Below, piece by piece: positions 1-8,230 of a DNA stretch of 43,674 nt. The stretch spans positions 1 through 43,674 of the forward strand of contig BQIU01000027.1 of NCBI GenBank assembly GCA_021603905.1, in the 5' to 3' direction. Position 1 is the first letter of the stretch, and each line of letters opens with the position of its first letter. Both the position numbers and the translations under genes were made by a program. The notes below the pieces were generated by a model. The model had not been told where the DNA came from, made no database searches, and saw nothing but the letters and a program-made list of their open reading frames with translations. Origin of the DNA: Nitrospirales bacterium. GTDB lineage: Bacteria; Nitrospirota; Nitrospiria; Nitrospirales; UBA8639.

Positions 1-728
1 GAAAGCCCTCCCCCATAATACGGCAACAGTTGGTCTTGATAACAAAATGTCATCACGGCGGCCGCCATCTGATTCTGGTGCCAGACCGTTAATATTTTAC
101 ATTGCTCACCCAGCTCTTCCAATAATACCTCAAAGAAACGATAAGGAAACGCCGGGGTGCCAAGATTTCTCAAGCTCGTCGTATAAATCATATAAAATTC
201 TTTGAGGAATTCTTTTCCTCCTATTTTTGATTCCAGTTGATGGTTGATACCCTGGCGAACCATCCGACGCTGTTTCCGGGGAATAGCCATCATATTCTTC
301 TCTTCCCCATCAAAAATCTCACGGGAAAAACTGTAATACAATTCTTTAATCGGAAGATCAATGCCACCGGCATTCACATGACGCAGCTCAAGAAAATCAA
401 CGCTCAATTCTCGTGAAAGACTCTCCCCTCGTGCCCTCAAGCATGCAATCACTTCAGGAGAATCAGCACAAATCCCACCATAGACACCAAATGGAACAGA
501 AATCAGCACCTGTCCACGCAGTGGCTTTTTCACTAAAAATAGCGGAAGAACTCCCTTGATCGCGCCCTCGTGTTCAGCCAAATAATACACGGACTGATAG
601 CCAAATACTTTTTCAATCACGGCTTTCCACCGACTGGTATGAAAAAACGTACCTGCCGGCGAAAGGGCGACAAAATCATCCCATCGACCTTGATTCTGGG
701 GCGTATACGCATTGACGTCCATGGGCAT
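1..728 (-). CDS. FemAB-like protein of exosortase-type EPS loci, 3' end cut by window edge
   Basis: I translated this from the reverse strand. The frame is open from an ATG at 728 to the window edge, about 242 residues, so the C-terminus is missing. An in-frame TGA lies a few codons upstream, and AGGA stands five bases before the ATG; a second ATG at 722 is possible. The protein has the look of the GNAT-fold FemAB family: an early FFHTSRWKAVIEKVFGY stretch, then FGVYGGICADSPEV, and a basic IPRKQRRMVRQGI segment that I associate with the FemAB-like proteins of XrtA/PEP-CTERM loci (TIGR03019, from memory). FemAB enzymes transfer amino acids or acyl groups; in EPS loci the substrate is unknown. 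It lies 52 bp downstream of the glycosyltransferase stop at 781, probably in the same transcript. Confidence 0.8.
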   Translation of the reverse strand, partial: MPMDVNAYTPQNQGRWDDFVALSPAGTFFHTSRWKAVIEKVFGYQSVYYLAEHEGAIKGVLPLFLVKKPLRGQVLISVPFGVYGGICADSPEVIACLRARGESLSRELSVDFLELRHVNAGGIDLPIKELYYSFSREIFDGEEKNMMAIPRKQRRMVRQGINHQLESKIGGKEFLKEFYMIYTTSLRNLGTPAFPYRFFEVLLEELGEQCKILTVWHQNQMAAAVMTFCYQDQLLPYYGGGL

Positions 729-780
729 GTAAGTCCTACGAAATATGGCGATGCGTTGTCACGACGAGAAAACGGGTGAA

Positions 781-1782
781 TTACCGCAAGAACCTTCGAA
801 TGGTGTACTCTTTCAATTTTCGAGCATGGGTAAAAATAATGATTTCCCCAAGGAGTCCAATCGATCCGACTTGGACCCCTAACACCATGAGTAACACTCC
901 TAAAATCAATAGTGGGCGATCGGACAACGCGGTCACTCCCAGCAAGCGTTCTAGGGCTAACAACGCCGAAACGCAGAATCCAGTGGCAAATAGCCCGCTT
1001 CCAATCAAACCAAAAAATCGCAAGGGTTTTTTCGTAAATTTAAAAAGAAAGACGACGGTAAGAAGATCCAAGATGCGTCTGAGATACACACCTGGTCGAT
1101 AGAGGCGAGACTGACTTTGTGCTGGATGTTGAGGAATATCGACTTCAATGAGCCGAAAACCCTTTTGATGGGCAAGCAGTGGAAGAAAACGATGGAGATC
1201 GCCATAGATGGAAACCTCTTGGGCAACCTGTTTTTTCATCGCGCGAAGTCCGGACCCCAGATCGTTGAGCGCAAGACCGGTCAATCGATTAGCGAGCGAA
1301 TGAAACGTCCGTGTTTGTAGACGATTCAACCATGTATCAATTCGTGGCCATCGCCGCGTGACCACCAAGTCATAACCCTCATCGACAAGTTTCAGCACGT
1401 TCTCAAGACCTTCAGGAACTGTTTGAAAATACGCGGGCAATGTGACAATCGTTTCTCCCATTGCTTGCTCAAATCCCACAGCCAATGCCATGGATTCTCC
1501 AAAGTAGTAGGGTAACGGAACAATCTTCAGGGGGGATTGTTCGCTCTGAATGCTCTCGAGCGTATGCATCACGCTACGCTCTCCTCCATCAATGACGAAG
1601 ATAAATTCGAAGGTCAGCTGTAACCGCTCAAGAATCGATGAGTAGGCCTGATAGACCGCTTCCACATCATGAGACCGCTCGACCACAGGCACAACAATCG
1701 AAATCGAGGGTCGTCGCTGAGATGACTCGTGTGCAGTCAGCCCCGTGTCAGTGCTAGATAAACTCATGGATGCTAATGCCAT
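781..1782 (-). CDS. GT2 glycosyltransferase-like membrane protein lacking DxD
   Basis: 333 residues. The fold is that of DPM1/GtrB-type family-2 glycosyltransferases, which move sugar from an NDP- or polyprenyl-linked donor at the inner membrane. The N-terminal nucleotide-binding strand is present (SISIVVPVVE near residues 26-35, FVIDGG around 62-67). Two hydrophobic helices follow the catalytic domain at roughly 245-275 and 290-320. It aligns along its whole length with the neighbour at 1862-2797, including a shared DLHRFLPLL / DFHRFIPAM segment, so the two look like paralogues. Where the neighbour has MDGDLQNDP this protein has LPAYFQTVP (about 115-123), so the metal-binding DxD is gone. 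It may be a non-catalytic partner or use another mechanism. No clear ribosome site precedes the ATG at 1782; a second ATG at 1767 is possible. Confidence 0.85.
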   Translation of the reverse strand: MALASMSLSSTDTGLTAHESSQRRPSISIVVPVVERSHDVEAVYQAYSSILERLQLTFEFIFVIDGGERSVMHTLESIQSEQSPLKIVPLPYYFGESMALAVGFEQAMGETIVTLPAYFQTVPEGLENVLKLVDEGYDLVVTRRWPRIDTWLNRLQTRTFHSLANRLTGLALNDLGSGLRAMKKQVAQEVSIYGDLHRFLPLLAHQKGFRLIEVDIPQHPAQSQSRLYRPGVYLRRILDLLTVVFLFKFTKKPLRFFGLIGSGLFATGFCVSALLALERLLGVTALSDRPLLILGVLLMVLGVQVGSIGLLGEIIIFTHARKLKEYTIRRFLR

Positions 1783-1861
1783 ATGAGAATTTCGCTTTAA
1801 TCACGATCCCAGTGGATCCATACAATACAAATCTACATTCGCGTATCGTTGCACGTAAACT

Positions 1862-2797
1862 TTACGTCTTTGTGATAATGCTCCCGCTCATCATACGTTC
1901 AGGACAATAATCTCCAGTCGACAAAACCATTTCACCCAACACGCCAAGTGCCATCAAATGACCAGTTAACGCCAAGAGCATAAACGCGACAGATGGAAGG
2001 ACAATGCCTGAAATATCATGGGCCACAAAAACAACCAGGCACGCCAAGCCGGCAATAAATGCCACACCACTTGCCCGTGCAAACCAAAGAGCCGGTCGTG
2101 ATGAACATCGAACAATCAAACTCACTACAAACAAATCCAAAAAGACACGCCAGGCCCGTGAAATTCCATATTTACTGCTCCCATACTGCCTCGCATGATG
2201 CGTCACAATCACTTCAGTGACTTTCGCACCTCCAAGGGTCGACATTGCGGGAATGAACCGATGAAAGTCGGCATACAAAGGTAATTGCTTGACTACTCTT
2301 CGGCGATAGGCCTTGAGAGAACAGCCATTATCATGAATGGGAACACCGGTAATTTTCCCAATAATCCAATTGGCAATTTGGGAAGGGATCCGGCGTGAGA
2401 CCAATTTATCTTTTCGATCCTTGCGCCAGCCACAGACAACGCCATAACCCTCTTTTAGTTTATCCAGCAGTCTTGGAATATCTTTCGGATCATTCTGTAA
2501 ATCGCCGTCCATACTCACCACAAATTCACCCTGCGCCGCACGAAACCCGGCTGCCATGGCCAGGGTTTGACCATAATTTTTCCTGAATTCTATGACGCGA
2601 ACACACGAATGTGTTTGATGTAACTGCTCTAGCACGTGAGGGGTCTGATCCTGACTCCCATCATCAATAAAAATGATTTCATATGGATCACCTAACGAAT
2701 CACAGGCAGAGACGATCTTGCTAAAAAGCTGAGGCGTGCTTTCTTGTTCGTTATAGACTGGAACAATAACGGAGAGTGCCGGTCGTTTTCTCATCAC
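1862..2797 (-). CDS. GT2 glycosyltransferase, DPM1/GtrB-like
   Basis: 311 residues with a complete family-2 active site: FIDDGSQD (about 43-50), the metal-binding MDGDLQNDPKDIP (about 96-108) and a GCSLKAYRR segment further on. Two C-terminal membrane helices (about 235-290) are typical of the polyprenyl-phosphate glycosyltransferase branch (DPM1, GtrB, ArnC). The likely role is transfer of a sugar to undecaprenyl phosphate or to a lipid-linked intermediate. The first codon is GTG at 2797, directly followed by ATG at 2794; an AGGG lies eight bases before the GTG, so either may be used. It starts 10 bp after the barrel gene ends at 2808 and precedes its degenerate paralogue at 781-1782 by 79 bp, consistent with one operon. 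Confidence 0.92.
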   Translation of the reverse strand: MMRKRPALSVIVPVYNEQESTPQLFSKIVSACDSLGDPYEIIFIDDGSQDQTPHVLEQLHQTHSCVRVIEFRKNYGQTLAMAAGFRAAQGEFVVSMDGDLQNDPKDIPRLLDKLKEGYGVVCGWRKDRKDKLVSRRIPSQIANWIIGKITGVPIHDNGCSLKAYRRRVVKQLPLYADFHRFIPAMSTLGGAKVTEVIVTHHARQYGSSKYGISRAWRVFLDLFVVSLIVRCSSRPALWFARASGVAFIAGLACLVVFVAHDISGIVLPSVAFMLLALTGHLMALGVLGEMVLSTGDYCPERMMSGSIITKT

Positions 2798-2807
2798 GCA
2801 GTCATCC

Positions 2808-4145
2808 CTATCTCATAATGCGCCAATCAGGAAGTCTGGCGGTCAGGCCAATAAATCCTTGATTCACTGTGGCTGTTCTCGATGCCGTGGCGGAGCCATC
2901 TGAATTCTGCTTAATGTAACTGTACGAAATATTTCCGCTCAGCCATGGCAGCAGTAAGGCACTAAACCCGACTTGACCTTGATAACTCGTCACATCGACC
3001 TCATTCCCGGATAATGATTTATTTTTTGCCACACCGCCTGCAAGGAATCCACTCACTCGCTCAGTCAGCGGATACGACCAAGTTGCCGTGCCGCGTTGAG
3101 TCAGTACGCCAGAAGTGGCCAAACCACCACCAGGGGTGACGCCTTGAAAGTAACTCAACCCGAACAAGCCAGCTTCAAAGCTTTTAGTGATATTCGCACT
3201 TGAGGTAAAGGTAATCCTGTCAGCAGATTCCGTGTATGAAGCACCCGCCCTCACTCTGAAGTTAACCGTTGGGGTCAACGTGTGGCCGACCCCTGCTGTC
3301 ACACTGTGGGTCACGACGGTCTCTCCACGTCGAATATCGCTAATGTTTGCTCGATAATTCATGTTCAGTCTCGTTCTGGGAGATACAATATAACTTGTTC
3401 CTGCGCCCATGGTATGAGTCAGCGAATCATTTAAATCTGGATCAGTGAACGTCGTATAGCGATTAAGATAACTTACATTCGGGACCCAACGTGGTGACAT
3501 TTGATATCTCACAATGAATCCAGCACGATTTTGAAACGAATTGCTCCCAGTCCCTCGGCCGGTGAACACCCCTTGATTCCCTATCGGAGAGCTGGTCCCA
3601 GCAATCCCCCCGCCACCCAGTCCACCGCCTCCAAATCCGCCACCCCCAAATCCGCCGCCGCCACCAACACGTCCTCCTTGCCCAGCCTGACCCGGCAGCG
3701 GAGAATCCTGATTAGCTTGATCACCATCAAACGAATATCCTTGTAAGGCCGGAGCAAAGTTAAATGATTCAATCAACCGGACTTCAAGACCTTTATACCG
3801 CTTGGTTAAAAACGGAAGGTCAATCCCAATCCTTGATCTGTGAGAATAAGCATTGGCATCAGGATGATTCACATAAAATTGAGCCACCCCCGCATAGGTC
3901 CCAGACAACACCACGTCTGGACTTTCATATGAGAGAGTCAGCGATGGAATCACAAACGTTCCAAAATCATCGCGTTTATTTTTCTTACTTTCAAAAAAGA
4001 GGTTATCTGTATATGTTTCGGTCACACTGAGAGAAGAATGAAGTGTAAGCGTAGCAAACAGTGGGACCGGAATCTGGAACAATGAGACGCAGGCAATAAC
4101 GAGAGTCAACTTTACATACTGACGTCTGAACATGCTCATCACCAT
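2808..4145 (-). CDS. Outer-membrane beta-barrel protein of EPS locus
   Basis: 445 residues. An N-terminal signal peptide (hydrophobic stretch about 12-30, likely cleaved near LFA) is followed by alternating amphipathic strands rich in aromatic residues, ending with short terminal strands, as in outer-membrane barrels. Early text (LSVTETYTDNLFFE) resembles the outer-membrane proteins that accompany exosortase/EPS loci (TIGR03016-like, from memory). A glycine-rich insert of roughly residues 155-180, made of GGGGGF/GGGGL units, interrupts the barrel and probably forms a flexible surface or periplasmic loop. A GGAAG lies about seven bases before the ATG at 4145. It is the first gene of the 1-4145 transcript. 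A role in secretion or anchoring of the polymer is inferred from context only. Confidence 0.75.
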   Translation of the reverse strand: MVMSMFRRQYVKLTLVIACVSLFQIPVPLFATLTLHSSLSVTETYTDNLFFESKKNKRDDFGTFVIPSLTLSYESPDVVLSGTYAGVAQFYVNHPDANAYSHRSRIGIDLPFLTKRYKGLEVRLIESFNFAPALQGYSFDGDQANQDSPLPGQAGQGGRVGGGGGFGGGGFGGGGLGGGGIAGTSSPIGNQGVFTGRGTGSNSFQNRAGFIVRYQMSPRWVPNVSYLNRYTTFTDPDLNDSLTHTMGAGTSYIVSPRTRLNMNYRANISDIRRGETVVTHSVTAGVGHTLTPTVNFRVRAGASYTESADRITFTSSANITKSFEAGLFGLSYFQGVTPGGGLATSGVLTQRGTATWSYPLTERVSGFLAGGVAKNKSLSGNEVDVTSYQGQVGFSALLLPWLSGNISYSYIKQNSDGSATASRTATVNQGFIGLTARLPDWRIMR

Positions 4146-4948
4146 TCCCTCACTTCCAGGTCATTCCTTCCCTGATCATGTAACAATGCATGACTACACC
4201 ATTGTTCGATCAACACACTTATCAGCTCAGACCCCTTACATTGCCAAGACACCATAATTGGACCTCCAACAAATTTTGGGAAAGAAGAACGTCAGTATAT
4301 TTTCAGTTGAGTATTGCTTAGAAACTACAGCATTCCGAAGATCAATAAGCCTATAGCCGTTTCATATAATTTCCGACCTTTGAGGTGCATGATTTCGCTC
4401 TGACTGCCTGAATCAGTCAACTAGAAATTAATTGGATTCGCTATAGCCTTATACAATACACCATATATTTAATGAAACCAACACTATTTCTCAAAATTTC
4501 TAAATAACCTCAACGTCCTTTCCAGAACGATGATACGCATAGGCATTCACGAGAACACTTCATTAAGAAACAACTCTCTAACTATTGCTCTTCAAGCAAG
4601 CCTACAATTAGAACGTAGCTTGAGGTGTATTTGGACTACTCATGACACGTCTTCTATTTTGATGTACGATCTGAGATTTTTTTGCACAACTTATTGTCAT
4701 GCGACAATGGGACTTTCTCAATTTTGTTCGGGCTAACAAAAAAGATCAATATTGAGAGTTCCATAATATTGCGGCTTATTCATAAATAAAGAATATTCGT
4801 CAGACCATAGAGTGAACGACACACTATTCAGAAGACAAATCACGAAGAACCATCAATCGACGCACACACACTTAATACATAAAAACATCATTTATAAAGT
4901 CGCCGCGCACGTCCGTCAGATTCACGAAATACGTATTTACACTTAAAG
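4146..4948. other. Non-coding gap upstream of the barrel operon
   Basis: About 800 AT-rich bases with no convincing reading frame on either strand. The only open stretch (4530-4736, plus) has no ribosome site and no recognisable sequence. The gap should hold the promoter of the 1-4145 operon, but I could not identify boxes with confidence. Confidence 0.5.
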
Positions 4949-5227
4949 TTAATCCAACGCCGTATTGCTTGCGCCAACGAGTATAACCAAAACTATCGAT
5001 AGTTGTGTGGCACCCTTACACATCCTAAGAATACCCGAGTTCTTAGACGCCGGCCTACTCATCATGCTTACGAGCCGAAGCCATTCTTTGAGTCTCAATT
5101 GACCACCCAAAGCATTTAGTATGGAATCCAATAAGGCTCGCCTTGCACGATTCATATCATGCAAATTTAATACCTCGGCCACCTCTGAAACTGATAGACC
5201 TAAAATCTCACACATAACTGATTGCAA
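4949..5227 (-). pseudogene. Possible remnant of an ECF sigma factor region 4
   Basis: A 92-codon open frame whose only possible start for the full length is TTG at 5227, preceded in frame by a TAA. The first 25 residues (MCEILGLSVSEVAEVLNL) look like the helix-turn-helix of ECF sigma region 4, in which the motif GLS-EIAEVLGL is followed by a linker and an RAR segment. Here RARRALLDS follows almost directly, so about ten residues of the recognition helix seem to be missing. The rest has no recognisable match and runs into a hydrophobic tail. No region 2 is visible upstream. I read it as a decayed fragment; a chance open frame is not excluded. Confidence 0.25.
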
Positions 5228-5938
5228 CGACCTATACGGTTAATCGATGTTTTACCTCATTCGACAGGGGTGTAAATAAAATCTTGAGATGATTGAGACA
5301 AAAAGTTTTACAAATCCACTCAATAATTTCGGATATTATCAGAGCAGAAATTCGTATAAAAAAACTTGTGCCGGACAACACCCGACAGACTCAACGCGAA
5401 CAGACAAAAAAACTGCATACGAACGGCGGGGAACTCTCAGCACCTTGCACCAAACAAAACCTGGGTAATTATTCTCATCTAGACTAAAGCTGCTAAAGCT
5501 GTATGTTATCTTAGGCAAAGTGTCAGATTCATAATTGAGGGAGAACTGGGGAAATTAGGCTTCGGAGGTAAAGGAAAGAAGTATCAGGGCCCGTCCCTAT
5601 AGGAATCCGGAGATACAGATACTTTTCTGATTAAAAGAATGAAGACGTGACGAAACTCGAAATAATTGCATAAATTAAATCGGCAGCTTTATACAATTCT
5701 TTATGGAGAGGATGAGCCTAAATCCGGATGAAGAGAACACGACAAATTTTCATGGAAATGAATTTGTGCATCATTGACGATACACTGATGCTTTGTTCTG
5801 CAAGACCAAGAACGGGAAATTTATGTTCCACCAAGAAATCGTTGCTAAGTCGTTAATAAGGAGACTGCGAAATCATGAGTAGATGTGAGCATCTTCTACG
5901 TTTCCTATCAATTGCCTGATCTACTTAGAGATTGCCTA
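5228..5938. other. Gap with no recognisable gene
   Basis: About 700 bases without a supportable gene. A plus-strand frame from 5703 to 5882 is open apart from one TGA, but has no identifiable homology. The region lies downstream of the kinase operon and shows no hairpin followed by a T-run that I would call a terminator. Confidence 0.4.
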
Positions 5939-6697
5939 TCACATCAGCTTGTAAAGACATTCTGGGATATAGAGCCTCTGCTTGGTAAATACTATGCCCA
6001 ATAAATTTCCTTCGCGCATGAGAATTTGATCTTTGACATTGTTCGCCACAACCGATCGAGTCTTTTCTGCTTCCACAACCAAAACAATACCATCAACAGT
6101 CCCACAGATAGCGAAACTATCTGCCGTTGCACTTGCTGGGGATGAATCGATCAGGATAAGGGAAAATTGGTCTCTCACAGCTTTCCACATATCCGTAGGG
6201 CCAAAAAAACTACGTCTTGCAAGTGAAGATTGAATTTTTGAAGAAAGAGTCGCGAGAAAAAGGTTTAGTTCGCCAACTTGAGAAATAACTCCATCAAGGT
6301 TATGGTTGCCCTCTAATAGCTGATCGACAGGAGGTTTGGACTTGACACCAAATGCCTGATACTGACAAGGGCTGAGATGATCAGCCTCAATAAGTAAGAC
6401 AGGCTTATTTCCCTGTTGAGATGAAGCCATTGCTAATTCCCGCACCAAGGTCGATGTTCCCTCTCCTCTACGTGAACCAATAAACTGAATCACATTTTTA
6501 TTTGGGTCAGGAAGTCGTGCTGCAATGTTCTGAGATAGAGCCAAAAGTTCAGAATTTTGATAGAGCCTGGGAAAAGAAGATTGACTATCTTGTGTGACGA
6601 GGGGAGGAAGAAAGACTGTCGGAGCGTCCTTTTGATTCTTCGCTGCCGTTAAACGCTCGCCATGAGCAATCTGTAATGCGTCGTAGATTTTACTCAT
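5939..6697 (-). CDS. BY-kinase (CpsD/CapB-type) homologue with altered P-loop
   Basis: 252 residues, close to the length of stand-alone CpsD/CapB cytoplasmic kinases that partner a chain-length protein. Visible elements are an N-terminal MSKIYDALQIAHGE typical of exosortase-locus kinases, a P-loop GSRRGEGTST (74-83), a Walker A' region LLIEADHLSP (101-110), and Walker B ILIDSSP (181-187). The P-loop lysine is replaced by threonine (Thr81), and the first Asp of Walker A' is Glu104. The C-terminal tyrosine cluster is reduced to two tyrosines. Catalytic activity is therefore doubtful; a regulatory ATP-binding role with the GumC-like protein is plausible. Its ATG overlaps the ATPase stop by four bases (6694-6697), so the genes are translationally coupled. 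Confidence 0.85.
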   Translation of the reverse strand: MSKIYDALQIAHGERLTAAKNQKDAPTVFLPPLVTQDSQSSFPRLYQNSELLALSQNIAARLPDPNKNVIQFIGSRRGEGTSTLVRELAMASSQQGNKPVLLIEADHLSPCQYQAFGVKSKPPVDQLLEGNHNLDGVISQVGELNLFLATLSSKIQSSLARRSFFGPTDMWKAVRDQFSLILIDSSPASATADSFAICGTVDGIVLVVEAEKTRSVVANNVKDQILMREGNLLGIVFTKQRLYIPECLYKLM

Positions 6698-8220
6698 TGA
6701 GAATCCGTGACTTTAGGATACTCAGGCAATGCAATGTATTGACCTGGGAGAATCATATCTGGATTCACGATATGGGGATTATGACGTTTGACCCACTCAA
6801 TATACTCCAGGCTTGCGGAGCCATAGGTCTCACTAGCGATTTGACTCAAGCTTTCCCCATGTTGAACAAATCGCTTCACCATTGAAGATTGCTCTGAAGG
6901 GAGTGAAATTGCTTTGGAATGATGAACAGAAGCATCCTCGCCTTCTCTACTGGATGAACGATGAACAGATTGAGTCTGAATACTTTGGGGAAACCGAGGA
7001 GATGAAGAAACACTGGCTTCTTGTCGATTGACCAAAACAGGAATCTTTGAGTCTTCACTATTGGTTTGTTCTGAAACGCTAACCCCAGACTTCACCGATT
7101 GACTATTTTCAGCTACAACGGTCACATCATCCGTAAAACTTTCTTGCCGAATATGCGACGGTAATTGACCCAGAGGCGTCTCATCTAAAGAGTTATCGGA
7201 TCTAGTCGTATTCCCCAATTGCTCTCCTTCTTGCTGAGAAATAACGGTAGCATTTCTAGATTCGCTAAAAGTACCTGGCACTTCGTGACTGACATTCTGG
7301 ACAACCCCGCTATTTAACTGGAAATTAAATGTTTTCCAATAAAACAGCACACCAAATCCTAAAAGCAAAACAAAGCCAGCCACAAGGCCCCACTTCCATA
7401 AGGGAAGAGAAGACGTGCCATCAATATCTACAAGAATTTCTTTCACCACACTCACAGGAACGGGGGTAAGTTGTCGCCCAAATCCAGTAATCAGTGCGTT
7501 ATCACATAAAATATTTATTCTTCGGGGGATCCCCTTTCCCTTTCGGGCTATCAACTGAAGTGCTTTGCTTGTAAATACCGGGTTCCTTGGAGTAGAGGCA
7601 ACCGCAATTCGATGAAGAATAAATGCCATACTTTCTTTTTCAGTGAGAGGACAGATTTTAGCTCGAAGGGCAATCCGCTGTTGAAACTGGCGTAACTCCG
7701 GTTGTTCTAGTAATCTTTCCAACTCAGGCTGACCAACCAAAACAACTTGGAGTAACTTTTCTGTTGCCGTTTCAAGGTTCGATAACATGCGTAGATTCTC
7801 CAATGTCGTAATCGGCATGTTTTGCGCTTCATCAATAATCAAGACAACGGTCCCACCGGTTTTATAGTTTTCAACTAACACTTCATGGAGTTGATTCACC
7901 ATTTCGACTTCATCAGCTGCAGCAGGAACAATATCAAGCCCCTTAAAAATAGCCGTGAGAAGGGCTCGGTATGAAACGACTGGATTGAAAATGTACACAG
8001 TCTTCTGATTCGAATCGCTATGTCCTTCAAGAAAAGCACGGAGGATTGTGGTCTTCCCAACACCTACTTCTCCAATAATTGAAACAAACCCCTTCCGCTT
8101 TTCGACCCCATAAATGATTGCACCAAGAGCTTCCTTGTGGCTAGAACTCATGTAGAGGAAACTCGGGTCTGGTGTGATTTGAAATGCTTCGCGATTAAGG
8201 CCATAGTAGGTAAGATACAT
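6694..8220 (-). CDS. ExeA/GspA-like AAA+ ATPase with transmembrane helix and LysM domain
   Basis: 508 residues. The N-terminal MYLTYYGLNREAFQITPDP is the hallmark of the ExeA/GspA ATPase family and of the exosortase-associated ATPase (TIGR03015, from memory). Walker A is GEVGVGKTT (50-58), Walker B VVLIIDEAQ (125-133), and a GQPEL sensor-like motif follows at about 163-167. One membrane helix lies at about 274-295. A long Ser/Thr/Gln-rich linker (about 300-445) leads to a LysM-type domain at about 449-498, expected to bind peptidoglycan in the periplasm. Family knowledge: ExeA with ExeB remodels peptidoglycan to let secretin assemble. Here it likely places the export complex in the cell wall. 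Ten bases separate it from the GumC-like gene upstream. Confidence 0.9.
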   Translation of the reverse strand: MYLTYYGLNREAFQITPDPSFLYMSSSHKEALGAIIYGVEKRKGFVSIIGEVGVGKTTILRAFLEGHSDSNQKTVYIFNPVVSYRALLTAIFKGLDIVPAAADEVEMVNQLHEVLVENYKTGGTVVLIIDEAQNMPITTLENLRMLSNLETATEKLLQVVLVGQPELERLLEQPELRQFQQRIALRAKICPLTEKESMAFILHRIAVASTPRNPVFTSKALQLIARKGKGIPRRINILCDNALITGFGRQLTPVPVSVVKEILVDIDGTSSLPLWKWGLVAGFVLLLGFGVLFYWKTFNFQLNSGVVQNVSHEVPGTFSESRNATVISQQEGEQLGNTTRSDNSLDETPLGQLPSHIRQESFTDDVTVVAENSQSVKSGVSVSEQTNSEDSKIPVLVNRQEASVSSSPRFPQSIQTQSVHRSSSREGEDASVHHSKAISLPSEQSSMVKRFVQHGESLSQIASETYGSASLEYIEWVKRHNPHIVNPDMILPGQYIALPEYPKVTDSQ

Positions 8221-8230
8221 AAAGAGAGCT

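Noticed and set aside
5703..5882. A 60-codon plus-strand frame with one in-frame TGA, considered as a selenoprotein or decayed gene
   Set aside because: No homology, no selenocysteine-type hairpin seen after the TGA, no ribosome site; too short to support.
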